Source: Brachycybe producta (Eukaryota; Arthropoda; Diplopoda; Playtdesmida; Andrognathidae). From it: DNA of 64,000 nucleotides. Each line of letters opens with the position of its first letter. Positions within the stretch are counted from its first letter, which is position 1. The stretch is taken from positions 7,130,777 to 7,194,776 of the forward strand of contig JAUPFP010000008.1 of assembly GCA_036925085.1 (NCBI GenBank), given 5' to 3'. The position numbers and the translations under genes were made by a program. Below the pieces are notes generated by a model. That model was not told where the DNA came from. It saw only the letters and a program-made list of their open reading frames with translations, and ran no database searches. Shown piece by piece: positions 11,271 through 22,360 of the stretch.

Positions 11271-14200
11271 TTATTTGTTGTGACTAGAAGAAGATTGAAG
11301 TTGGCTTTGATTGGACCAAGCGGCCAACGGAGACGCCGATCCTCTAGTTGCTTGGCGAGCAATCGCACTATTGAAGGAACCGGCCGAAATACTCGGTGCA
11401 GAGATAGACATCCCGGCAGTAGCTCCTCCACCGTGATGTTGATATCCACGTATAGGACGTCCCATGAAATGCTGCTGCTGCTGTACATTCGGATGAAAAC
11501 TCTGGCTTCTTCCTCCTCCTCCTCCTTCGGCGCCACCGCCGTACGATGGATCATCGACGGATCGCGAATGGCCGCCTCTAAAGAAATTTGGTTTTGGAAC
11601 AAAAGCAGGAACTTTCTCCCATAATTTACAAAGGGCCTCTCCTGTTGTTGGCTCCAACTCCTACACAAATAAGAAGATTTTTAGTCTGAAACGACGATTT
11701 AACTTGAAAAACCTGAAATGAAGGAAGACCTGTCCATCTCTACTGATTTGAACTTTCTGACATTCGTTCCACGGATTCTGCAAGTGACGTGTGCTCTGAA
11801 ACGGAATGTTAGCCCTGCAAAAACACAAATATACTCTTTTAGATTTTGATATTCTAGAAGAAGAAGAAAAACGTTTTGCAAAATAAATGACCATTTGATC
11901 CATTCAATTTTGTAAGCATGGCCGGAGTTCGGCAGTGAAAAGTCTGGCATCTTTTCTTGAACGATTTCGGCAGTGAGACGAGCGTAACCCTGAAAGTGAC
12001 CGCTACCCTGAACGGAAAATATAAGGTACACATTTCTTCCATCCTGAATGACGAAAAACAATTAAGTTAGTTCTCTTTTTTGCCATGTATCATCAGATCA
12101 ACTTTTCAACCGACCTGCAAACACTTCTGAAGCTTGCGTTCTGTCGACGTCGAGAACATCCAAATACCACGATTTAGAGACGCCTCGATCGTCTTCTGAC
12201 TGTTTCCTTTGATGACAAAATACTTGGTCGCGTGCCTGGACGTGTTATGAGAGTGACCGTCTTTCTCGGAACTAGAAGCGGATAGCGTCGGACTGTGACA
12301 CGGACTGATGGGAGAACTACCGCAAATGCTGCTCGTAGAACGAACAGAACTCGAATCGGAACGTTCGTCCAAACATTTATTATTGCCGTCTTTGCTTCTG
12401 GGTGAAACCGTTGGAGTAACCTTTCGCTTCACTCTCGGAGCAAAATGCGTGACTTCGCCTCCGAACAAAACGTCGTCCGAATTGTCCACGTCGACAGAAT
12501 TATTGTTGCGGACGACGACAGGCATGCAAGATAAGTAATCGGTTGCTAATGTAATAACGAGAGAAACAATACGTTAAGAAAAAGGAAAAGAAGAGTCGGT
12601 GGTGACTTTTTGTTTTACGCACCGACTGGTCTCGGTCGCTGTCCGACACCAGACGGTTGCTGCAATCCGAGCACCTGTTCCTCGCAACTGATTACGTTGA
12701 TTATGGTTCTGACGACCGCTTCGTCCACTTGAGACCACGGTTTGGCCGGAGCTCTGATTCTTCGTAAGAACAACGAATACCACTTTTGACGCAACTGAAG
12801 AGCCAAGTTGGCTGCCTATTAGAACCGGTTTTTATAGTTAAGACTTTGATGCCAAAAAAAGGATCTGAAATTCATCGTAGGTCTTTAAAAAGAACTTCAA
12901 AATTTGTTTAAAAACTAGAAAAGTAAACAATACTAATTTTAAAAACACTTCTAAAACAAGTCCTGGGCTGTTTACTATTAAAACAATAGTAAACAGCTTA
13001 GGGCGTTCCCCAATTTCGAACGTTTTCAGTAAATACCGAAAAACAAAGAACGCTATTTTCAAAAGATACGTGAAAAATTAATTGTGCGATTCCTTTGCCC
13101 TTCTAGTTTCTAATGTTTGAAAACTGCATTCCTTCGTGTATAATGTCTTACTTCCGAGTCGACTCTAAACGACACCCAATCGTCAAGTTTGAGCATCGCC
13201 CTCTGTCCATCATCGCGTTCCTCGAACTCGCTGTCACTGTTTTCTTCTTGGTAAACGTCTGGGTGTACATCTAAATTACAAAAACACTGAACTCGTTCAG
13301 ATCTGTTCATTCTTTTTCGTCGTCGTCTTCCTTGAACCGATACTTACTTATCTCTCCGTCAGAAATGGCGTCGAGCGGTAATCGAGAGGGACCAGCAAAA
13401 AGAGCCACCGTGATTGGAGAAACGAGAGTACAACATCGCGCATAAGCGAGGTGTTCCGTACGTGACATCTCTTCGTAGATGAGCCAATCGGAAGGAAGAT
13501 TCTCTACGACACGTGAGTGGGCAGCTGCAATGGTCATCTTTGTCGAGTCGGGCATCTCTGCCATGACGGACGATGGATGAAATCGAACTTTACTCTCTTT
13601 TCTAACACAAGATGATATGAAAAAAAAAGAATATGACAACTGAAAACGAAAGCAGATTTGGAATTGAGAACGTAATAATGCTAACTGTGTTATGAGTTGC
13701 ATTCTATCTCGATCTACGCGAATAAGATTGGGATAAGTTCCGGCCACGAGAGCCGCTTTAACGACGGCCCAGTTCTCGGAGTTAGAATTGAGATCGCGAA
13801 TGTCTCCGGCTCCTCGAGCTCTAACGAACCCAGATGCTCTCAGTTGACCCAAAAGCTGTGACCTGTACAAACCAAAAGCTACTTAGAAAAACGACGTCAA
13901 ACGCGCGCTCTTCGTTTGTCCGACCGTGTGCCAACAATCATTTCCATAGCCGAAGAAGATAGAAAGTTTTTCGCACAGAAACTCTTTTCGCAACCATCGC
14001 TACAAGCTTTCTGCCAAGCTTGAAACGCTCTTAATAAAGTCATATGATCGCTGAACGTGAAAGCTCCAAGTTTCTTTCGTATCATTACTGCGATTTTTTT
14101 ATCGGACACCCTCGTCGGCAGAATGACTGAAATCGAACAAACGGAAGAAAAAATGGAAGTGAGATTGGAAATTTGCAATATGATATCACTTGCATTTACG

Positions 14201-17200
14201 TCTTACATGGATCTTTGAAAGCGAGACAACAAGCGATGGTTAGTATCGGATCGAGGCACTTGAGGATGACCGAATAGAGGACCATTTTGCCGAGTCTCGG
14301 ATCAATTGGAAGATCCAACAGGTGGTGTCCCAACTCGGTAAGTCCTTCCCAAGGATCCAGAGAATCGATTGTCTGAAATAATGTTAACAAATCGTGAAAA
14401 ACGGAAGGAATTGGACGGAACTTCAAATTAATTTAAACCTTTAGTAGTTGGACTGCGTTTCTTGTGGCCATGAATGCCGGTGGATCGGGAGCTCTAGCCA
14501 AAAAGTCCGCAATCGGAGTATTCGGAGAAGCCAACAACTTCGTGTGGAGACAGAGATCCTTAACAGAAAACATTTCGATTAGTACGACCATCTTTCGACG
14601 TGACATGCACGTTAGTGTATGTATTATGTAAGGACCTGCAGTGGAACCCTTAATATTTCAGGCTGCTGAAACTCTTGCATGTTTTTGTAGCGTATTCGAC
14701 TGAAGAGATGGTAGCAAACTCCAGGACGACAACGACCCGCTCGCCCTTTACGCTGCATGCAACTTGTCTTAGATATCCAAACAGACCGTAACGACGTTGT
14801 TCCCGAAATGGCATCGAATGATTTCTGCGAGCATTTTAAACCAAACAATTTGATCGACTGAGAAATTTAGAGTATTAAAAAAAGCTCAAAGCAGAAATAT
14901 CGATTTTTTGTAAGTTTTCCGTCAAAAAGATTTAATTCCACACTTGAACTTGAGAAAGAAACGAAATGAGACCTCTTTGACTTTTCCGGAGTCGATCACA
15001 AAAACGACATCGTTAAACGTTATGCTCGTTTCGGCAATATTCGTTGCAAGAATCTTAGAGAACAGAAAAAGGAGTGAAAAGAATTTCAGAAAACATGATC
15101 ATAATTTTGTTTTACAATTTTGCGGACGCCATGAGAAACCGGTCGAAACACTCGTTTCTGATCAAACGAATGCATGCTCGAATGCAACGTGAACAACAGA
15201 TATCTTTTAACACAAAAGAAACACAAATTATAACACGTTAAATACAGACATGAACAGTAATTCAATCCATACTTGCTAGAATCCGCAAAACGTCTGTCTT
15301 CACCTACGATCAGGTCTCTCAGCTTAACGATCTCGTCGTAGCCGGGTAAGAAGACGAGAATTCCGCCTTCTTCGCTACAACAACAGATCTTGTGTATTAG
15401 GCTCAGAACGAGTTCGATATCGACTTTTTCGTCGTCAAAACTGTGATGATATAAGTCCAGAAGATATTTATCCTCTTCGTCCATATCTTTGCCTTCGGCC
15501 TTGTTTAGAAGATCAGACATGTTGCTGTACACCGTCTCGCAAGCAGCTCTGTGGAGAAAAACACGATATATTCAAAGATTCTTTTAAAACGGGAAAATAA
15601 AATCATACATGTGAGCTTCGAGGATCTCGACGACGTCGTTTCTGTTGTATTCTCGAGCCCAGTCGAGTGCAGTGTAATCGTTAGATGCACGTACGTCAAT
15701 ATTGGCTCCGAGGTTCAGCAATTGCTCAACCGTCGCAGGATATCCTCTACTAGCTGCCGCCATTAAAATAGTTACTCCGGTGTCACAATGACGATGATCC
15801 ACTGTTTTGAAATGAAAAACACGATTGATTCTCACTGATCTGTCATAACTAAGGCCAAACAAAGGCAATAAAAATGAACAATTTAAAAATAAAACAATTT
15901 CCAATTTCCTCAATTTTTATCTGCACAATAAAAGTTTTGGCCTTAGTGTATCTAGTTATTCTAACCGGACACATTCTCGTTAACAATCAATGTTAGAACG
16001 TTCGCGAATGCATCCTCCTTGCCGTTAAGCCACGCTTCGCTTATCTCTCTGTCCATCTCGACTGCTAAATTGGAATCGGTCTTCGATGGCGACAAGGATG
16101 AGGCGGCGGTGGGAGTCATGTTCTCCTCAGATTTTGTCTCGCAAAAGGCAGCCGAATTCAAGGTCGGAGAACCGCTCACTTTGGAACACCAGTCGTTTAA
16201 CTTTGCTTTCTGTTTCTGTTTCTTGTGTAGTTCTGATTTGTACTTAGCCATTGCTTTACTCATGTAACCAGTACTGATAAATAACATCGAGTTATGAAAT
16301 ATTTACAATCTGTTACCGGATATTCCTCTCGTCCGGCTACAAACCATTTGAGAACGTCTTCGAGAAAAAGTTCCTGAACGTCAAACATCTTACCGGGAAC
16401 TACAAAAAAAAAAAGAAATTTCCATTTAACTTCGAACGAAGACTCGTATATATAAACAAACTGACCGGTGATGACTGGACAGCCATTGAAGTATTTCAGA
16501 AAAAGCTGAATGTCGATTGCAGCGCTCATTAAAATCAATTTCAGATTTCTGAACTTTGCCATCGCATCTCGAAGGATAATCAAAAGGAAATCGCTAAATC
16601 TATCCCGTTCGTGGATCTCATCCTGGTAACAAAATTCGATACAATACATTTGGAAATAAAATAATTTCAAACTTAGGATGGACAAGACTACAGACCACAA
16701 TGATGTGTGTGACCGTCGCCAAAGCGGCATCTCCTCCCATCAGCGTTCGAAGAAGGACGCCATTCGTGCAGAACGTCACCAGAGTCTTTGGAGAAACTCT
16801 ATTCGAAGAAACGGGAGAACTAGCTTAGTAATAGAAACCAGAAGAATAAAAGGTGTGCACCAAAAGAAACTATAAAACTCATATTTTAAAATATACTTTG
16901 AACCATTTTCTATTCAAATTATTTTTAAAAATCTATTTTAAACATATAACGTTATAATCATATTTTCTCCTATTTTACTCTTCTAGTTTCTAGTTGAAAT
17001 TCTTCGATTTCAACCTGAAACAATGTGAACAGCCTCAAAGATGATTTTGAAATTGAACAAACTAACCTGCTCTCCAGTCGTATCTGATATCCGACAGTGA
17101 TACCGATCTTTTCATCTCGTTCTGCGACGACTCTCTCGGCCACCGTCAGAGCAGCGATACGTCTCGGTTGCGCACAAATGATACGAATGGGTTTCTTTTT

Positions 17201-18093
17201 AGCGTGGAAACTATCCAAGAGAAATTGTGGCACCTATTTAAACAAGAAATGTAACTAAAAACTACGACGACGACGACGCAAAATTTAGATCGTTTTAAAT
17301 AACCTGCGTTGTCTTTCCAGATCCAGTTTCACCCGCAATCAACACGACTTGGTGTTGTGCTACGACCGAGACGATCTCTTCTCTCATCGACCAGATCGGA
17401 AGAGATTCTCTGAAAGCCAAATACTCGGAATTTCCTCTTGCAGGTGGCACCTGAGGAATCCCATTACTGAGTTTTCCCGTCGAACGGCTCGATTCACGAC
17501 CTGATCGAACGTGAACTTATACTTGAAAAGCACTTTCTTAGTCAAAACCACAATCAATGCAAGATTTACTTTCGTCGGATACTAATCTGTCTCTTTCGGA
17601 CAACGGAACAAGGTCCTGCCTCTCTTTGTTCGTCACTGGAAATCTTTGAAGAAGAGTGACAACCTGTTGCCTCGATGCACGAGCCAACTTGAAGACTGCA
17701 TCGGCCTGAACGATTGTCGAACCTTCCTTCTTGTAGACAGTTAGAAACCGACCAGCTCCCTTCCTACATAAAACACGTTTCTTTCTTGCGTATGTTTTAT
17801 TTTACAACCTTATTTATACCCTCTGCTCTTTGACTTTAATCCCAGAGAATGAGCCAACTGATGAACGAACGCTCTCTCGGCCGACACGAACGACGACGGA
17901 AACTCCAATTCTGTGCTCGGCAAAAAGCAATTCAAGTATTAAAGCGTTTTCTCTTTATCACCGTCCTCGGTTTTAAGTATGCACGTATTATACCCTTTTG
18001 CTCTTCATTGGATCTAAACTTTTGCAGAGTGAGTGAAACGGCGATCTTGACCTCTTCCCCGATGCAAACGTTTTTCGATCTCTTTCCCGTCAT
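11271..18093 (-). CDS. YTHDC2: YTH domain RNA helicase, m6A reader
   Basis: YTHDC2 is a 3'-5' DExH RNA helicase that binds N6-methyladenosine; in mammals it drives the meiotic programme with MEIOC. 25 exons give 1495 residues (human 1430): 17994-18093, 17820-17910, 17570-17763, 17304-17500, 17067-17233, 16696-16798, 16466-16622, 16345-16399, 15966-16273, 15609-15801, 15273-15548, 15116-15203, 14973-15053, 14636-14824, 14439-14558, 14207-14372, 13925-14126, 13686-13862, 13348-13601, 13152-13270, 12623-12815, 12115-12545, 11892-12043, 11730-11814, 11271-11660. Order: R3H (about 8-75), Walker A GETGSGKT (185-192), DEIH (285-288), ankyrin insert (about 458-525), [17 protein letters not shown] (694-701), HA2/OB, YTH (1252 to about 1385) with cage Trp at GIW (1272) and IEW (1335). 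The tail after YTH is long, Gly/Gln/Ser-rich. Most introns are 56-84 bp. A TGA-ending upstream ORF overlaps the start codon. Confidence 0.96.
12816..13151 (-). repeat. Repeat-bearing long intron of YTHDC2
   Basis: At 336 bp this intron is four times longer than its neighbours. It contains AAACTAGAAAAGTAAAC near 12910 and the reverse-oriented CCCTTCTAGTTTCTAA near 13100, the two ends of the dispersed CTAGAAGGGTAGC family. Between them is a perfect 12 bp hairpin (12968-12979 with 12985-12996, loop AAAAC). Confidence 0.55.
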
Positions 18094-18146
18094 TCTCCAC
18101 CTGCTCCTTCTACACGTCGTTTTTCGTCTACTTTGACGTCACTCAT
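18090..18146 (-). promoter_or_regulatory. YTHDC2: Upstream ORF overlapping the YTHDC2 start codon (ATGA)
   Basis: An ATG at 18146 opens an 18-codon frame whose TGA (18092-18090) overlaps the YTHDC2 ATG (18093-18091) as ATGA. If the mRNA includes it, ribosomes would have to leak past or reinitiate right at the stop, a known way of damping translation. It also contains a TGACGTCA (18134-18141). Whether transcription begins upstream of it cannot be seen. Confidence 0.5.
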
Positions 18147-18621
18147 TGATTCACTTGCACCTCTAACATGAGATCCAGAAAAAAGTAAACAAAAACAAGT
18201 GAGGAAAGAAACTTCACGGGGGGGGTCTTTGTAAACAAAAGCACGTGTCATGCTGCGGAGGAGCTGATCACGTGAACGGAGTTCTTGACAGACTGATTGG
18301 CAAGTAGGAGAGTTATGACGTCACTCATATGTAAGCTGAAGCACTATCACCACACACACCCCCCCCCCCCCCCCGGCTAGTAACTTCTACGATTGTGACG
18401 TCATTGATATGCGGGGGTGGTGAGTTTTATTGTCAATTTGTGTTATTTATGATTCGCTCCCCTTTCCAAAAATAAACACCGTCTGTTTTGACCACTTGTG
18501 CACAAACACACACACACATGTATGATCAAGACACGTCATTATACCCTACACATAAATGCTACAGACCAGTAAGAAACAGCTGTTTAGTTTGAGAAATATT
18601 TTAGAAATAAGAGGTGAAATA
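18147..18621. promoter_or_regulatory. Bidirectional promoter region, YTHDC2 and PMVK
   Basis: The two start codons are 528 bases apart and divergent. Perfect CRE palindromes TGACGTCA lie at 18316-18323 and 18396-18403, plus one at 18134-18141 in the YTHDC2 leader. CACGTG E-boxes lie at 18242-18247 and 18269-18274. A run of about 18 C lies near 18359-18374. CREs and E-boxes are bound by CREB/ATF and bHLH-zip factors in animals. Use of these sites here is inferred. Confidence 0.6.
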
Positions 18622-20931
18622 ATGGCGTCAAATAATAATAATAAAGGAGACGAAAATACAACAAAGGAGGCGGATAAACAGGCAAAACCTCGATTCGTTT
18701 TCGTTTTGAGTGGAAAAAGGAAGTGTGGAAAGGATTACGTCGCTGAACAAATGGTGAAAAGGTAAGCGAATTATTCCTTATTAAATGCACATTCTTGGAA
18801 TGTTAAACTTACAGATTAGATGCAAACTAGATTGACAATTTCACACACAGATGCTAAACATACTAGAAAACAATATCAGGGTGCAAGGACGCAGACAAGT
18901 TAACAAAACCAGTCACTTTGTGGCGCCACTGTTTACGGTGCGTGAAAGGGGGACGACATAGAAGAAAAAGTATATGTAGAGTCTTCAAGATTCACTGAAG
19001 ACTCGCGTAACGACGCGTAGAGAGTATGTTTGGCCATAGCCTCCTATAATCCTATTATAGGAGGCTATCGTTTGGCAAGCCGTTTTAGTTTTTATTTGCG
19101 TTTTATTGGATACCCAGAATAGAATAGAAGTCTGGAACTCCAGTATAAATGCAGGTAAAAAACGGTTTATCATCCAGTACGAGATTCACCACCGTGTGAC
19201 GTCCCTCTTGAGACGTATAGAAATGGCCACTAAACACAGTGACATGACGTCACATTGGAGATAAATTTCGAGCCTTTCGTTTTTAAAGATATAAAGAAGA
19301 GGCCTGAATTTTATATAAAGCGACTGTGAGCTATTTGTTTGATCTGTGATAAGTATACTAAAAAGTAACAGACAGTAACGAAAAGTCGAAGGCCAGGTTT
19401 TAAAAAAATGAATAGTGTAAACAAATATGGCGTGCAATCTGTTGACTTGTATAGCATTACGCCATCTTAAGTCACCCTCTCTCGGTCGTTATGTTCAATT
19501 CTAAACCATGAAGTTCTGCTTCAAAAATTAACTATGTGTTGTATTAAAGCGATATTCGTGTGACCTTCCTCTTTTTTCTCTTATCATCCGGTGGTCAGCG
19601 TCATGTTGCTATGGCAACGCGCTTGCATCTTCGAGGCTCTTAAATTTAACATGTGTGTAGTTAATTTTTCAATGCCAGCTAATTTATTAGAAACTAGAAT
19701 AGTAGGTGTTGATCCTAAAAGTATTTTTATGACGTTATATTTAATAATAAATATTTTATTACATTTTGGAACACAGTTTTATTTTTCTATCCGTTTAGTG
19801 GCTACTATTTTCAAAGTGCCACAAAACGCGTTTATATTTTTTAAGATATCGTCATGAAAATACTTTTATTGCATTCCACATACTTTTGAATAATCTTTGG
19901 GGAATATTTCTTCATTTTGTTCTTGTCAAAATTTTGAGTGAATTATAATTTGAACTGCCAGAGACAGATTGTTGAGGTTATCCCCTTATCATGGGCAACC
20001 GTTCAACATGAAAAATCGGATAACACGAATTAGAAGAAACCAGGATATTTTTTCGTGTTAAAAGAAAGAATGTCTATGCTATTCTAAAAGACCAGACAGA
20101 ACGTATATTTCGTGTTATCCGAGTTTTCGTGCTAAACGATATTGTCGGTCTGATGCCATAAAATAGCATTATTTTTTTCTTTTAACACGAAAAAGTATTG
20201 CCGTTCCTTCCATTTTGCGTTAAATATCTTTCACTGTATATATGTAACTATTCACAATATATAGGCTTATATTAATGATTGAAATAATAATAATAAAGTC
20301 ATTTTCATCTCAGATTAGGTGAAGATAAGTCAGTAATTATAAGGTTGTCAGGACCATTGAAATACCAGTATGCATTGGTTTGTATATTAAAATATTAGCT
20401 CTTTCTTATAATATTTAGAATTTTGAAAATGACATTTTAAAATGTTTCTTACAAATATATTTACAAAAGGAACATGACTTGGATTATGAGAAGTTGTTGG
20501 ACGCGAGCAGTTACAAGGAAAAGTATCGAGAGGATATGATTATTTGGGGTGAGAAACAAAGGAACCGGGATCCAGGATACTTCTGTAGACATGCCATCAA
20601 AGGAATCAAAGAGGTCAAGGGTGAAATTGAGAAGGAGGGGGTGGTGGGCCAGAAGAGTACGAAAGAGGTGTGGATTGTGAGTGATGCAAGGAGAATCACC
20701 GACGTCGCCTTCTTTATTGATCACTATGGAGACAGGGTTAAAACGGTTAGAGTTCAAGCTGATGATGACGTCAGAAAGGTCAGAGGATGGAAATTCACGG
20801 CCGGAGTGGATGATGCTGAGTCCGAATGTGGATTAGATGATTATCAAAAATGGGATTTTCTTATTCAGAATGATGGAAATGATAATGAAAATATCGAGAA
20901 TTTTTTTAAACAAATCCACTCTCTAATTTGA
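18622..20931 (+). CDS. PMVK: Phosphomevalonate kinase
   Basis: PMVK converts mevalonate 5-phosphate plus ATP to mevalonate 5-diphosphate, in the isoprenoid and sterol pathway. Three exons, 18622-18761, 20314-20377 and 20470-20931, give 221 residues (human 192). The P-loop-like LSGKRKCGKDYVAE (about residues 30-43) marks the animal, NMP-kinase-fold enzyme, not the bacterial GHMP type. Further matches are LSGPLK.QYA, the W.VSD.RR motif, and GVDDAESECGLD. Differences: a charged N-terminal extension of about 20 residues and an insertion of about 17 residues (KEVKGEIEKEGVVGQKSTKE region) before the WIVSDARR strand. An in-frame ATG at 18556 would add 22 residues with several Lys and Arg; I prefer 18622 because of its better context (G at +4) and the family length. 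Intron 1 (1552 bp) is repeat-rich. Confidence 0.95.
19036..19068. repeat. Perfect 15 bp palindrome with 3-base loop
   Basis: ATAGCCTCCTATAAT (19036-19050), CCT, then its exact reverse complement (19054-19068). It lies in PMVK intron 1. No function is assigned; it could be the relic of a small inverted-repeat element. Confidence 0.7.
20045..20198. mobile_element. MITE-like element in PMVK intron 1
   Basis: Left arm 20045-20083 and right arm 20161-20198 form imperfect inverted repeats around the phrase ATANTTTTTCGTGTTAAAAG. Related TAACACGAA phrases occur just outside (about 20022) and inside (about 20108). Size is about 155 bp and it is non-coding. Confidence 0.6.
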
Positions 20932-20964
20932 AAACAATGGAAAAATTGTATATTTTATTTGCAA

Positions 20965-20970
20965 AATAAA
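20965..20970 (+). terminator. PMVK: PMVK polyadenylation signal
   Basis: AATAAA lies 34 bases after the PMVK stop codon and is followed by T-rich DNA. Confidence 0.75.
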
Positions 20971-21090
20971 GTCTTATTTTTTGAAACCTAATTTCCATAT
21001 TCACTGACCTTGAGTACTTATATTTCAAATTCAACAATAAGTAAACTTAAAATAGTTATGAACAGTTGAGTAATATAATTAAGAGCAACT

Positions 21091-21284
21091 GGAAAGTGTT
21101 TTATAAACTAGAAGGGTAGCTCAATCATATCAAGGTATATTCATGTTGAAATCTTTCAAATGAAACTTTTTTTAAAAAAAAGTATCATCTGCTTAAAAGT
21201 TGGGTTAGATTTGAAAAAATATGAACATGAAAATACCCTTACATGGTTGAGCTACCCTTCTAGTATCTAAAACTCCTTCAAGTT
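21091..21284. mobile_element. Complete MITE, CTAGAAGGGTAGC family
   Basis: The left end GGAAAGTGTTTTATAAACTA and onward through GGGTAGCTCAATCA to about 21150 is matched in reverse at the right end (TTCATGTT down to CTAGAAGGGTAGCTCAACCA) to about 21284. The terminal repeats are about 58 bp. Fragments of this element occur at about 1241, 12900, 16980, 23100, 26150, 33399, 39505, 48200, 48490, 52620, 57920 and 59780. No transposase is present, so it would have moved by one encoded elsewhere. Confidence 0.8.
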
Positions 21285-22169
21285 TCTCTTCATTTTGCAC
21301 CTAAAAGACAGAAGAATTAAGAGTCTGAGCGATGTTTTGAACTTGAAAACCATCTTATATAAAACAAGGGTTTTCTATGTTGAAATCTTGTTGATCTCCG
21401 GTTTCAAGTTGAAGGTTTTCTTCATAAATTTGGACCTTAGTTTAAAAGAAGGAGAAAAAATGTTTAATTTATATTTTTAATATAAACTATTTCCTTGTTT
21501 ATGTTTTGTTTGTTTGATATTTTTTTTGTCATTTTTACATTTGACTTACGACAATTGTTGTTTTTGTATTTCATTTTGTATTCATCGGTTTCTATGTAGC
21601 CTAATTATATGTGTGTGTGTTCATTGGGTTTCTATGGCAGCCAAAATTACAAATAAGAATCGAAGAAATAATAATATTACGTAGTCATGATGCAGGTGGG
21701 CGCCCTTGAATATGTTTAAAACTACCTTCATTTTATAATCGAAGGTTAAATAGAAGAGTTTCGTGTACATTTTTCTTTATAAATTAATTAATTATGTAAA
21801 TTTTTGTCGATAGCTTTCAGATGTCGTGCTTTAATGAAATATGAAGTCATTTTTTGGAACTTCACATACAACATAATTGTGTGTATTTAAATGTCATCTT
21901 GTTGGACGTTCTGTTCATTGACCTTTATTGTGACCCCTTATCTTCATTTTGTTTTACATATGAAAACTATAATTTTAAGGTGTGTTAGCTATTTTTTTAT
22001 ATTAACAAATATATTCATTTATGGGTGAATGGTGGACTGAATGATAGTGGTGAAGCAAACAAAAAAAAGGGAGGGAATAAAAGAATGGGTTCAGTTATTC
22101 AACAAAGTATAAGTTTTATTTTTGGACTTGATTCATGAATATAATATAATCTATAGACCTTTATAGTTT

Positions 22170-22360
22170 TATAAGGTCCAAATTCAAGAAGATTGAATTT
22201 CAACTTTGAACCCTCTTTGCAAGCGATTTCAATACAGAAACCCCTTGTTTTTATTGAGTATAGTATTTTTAACATGGATTTTTATGTTAGAACCCTGCTT
22301 AGAAGGTCCAGTTTTTAAGTTCAGATGTCACGTTTCGTTCTTGAATTTGGATTTTTTTAA
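22170..22360. mobile_element. MITE fragment, GGGTTC-hairpin family
   Basis: Contains AATTCAAGAAG, TTTGAACCCTCT and AACCCTGCTTAGAAGGTCC in the same order as the copies at 41021-41210 and 59284-59401. The ends are approximate. Confidence 0.5.

Noticed and set aside
16317-16344. Longer version of YTHDC2 exon 8 ending at CCG
   Set aside because: It gives a frameshift into the next exon; the donor at 16344 keeps the frame and restores [14 protein letters not shown] as in the family.
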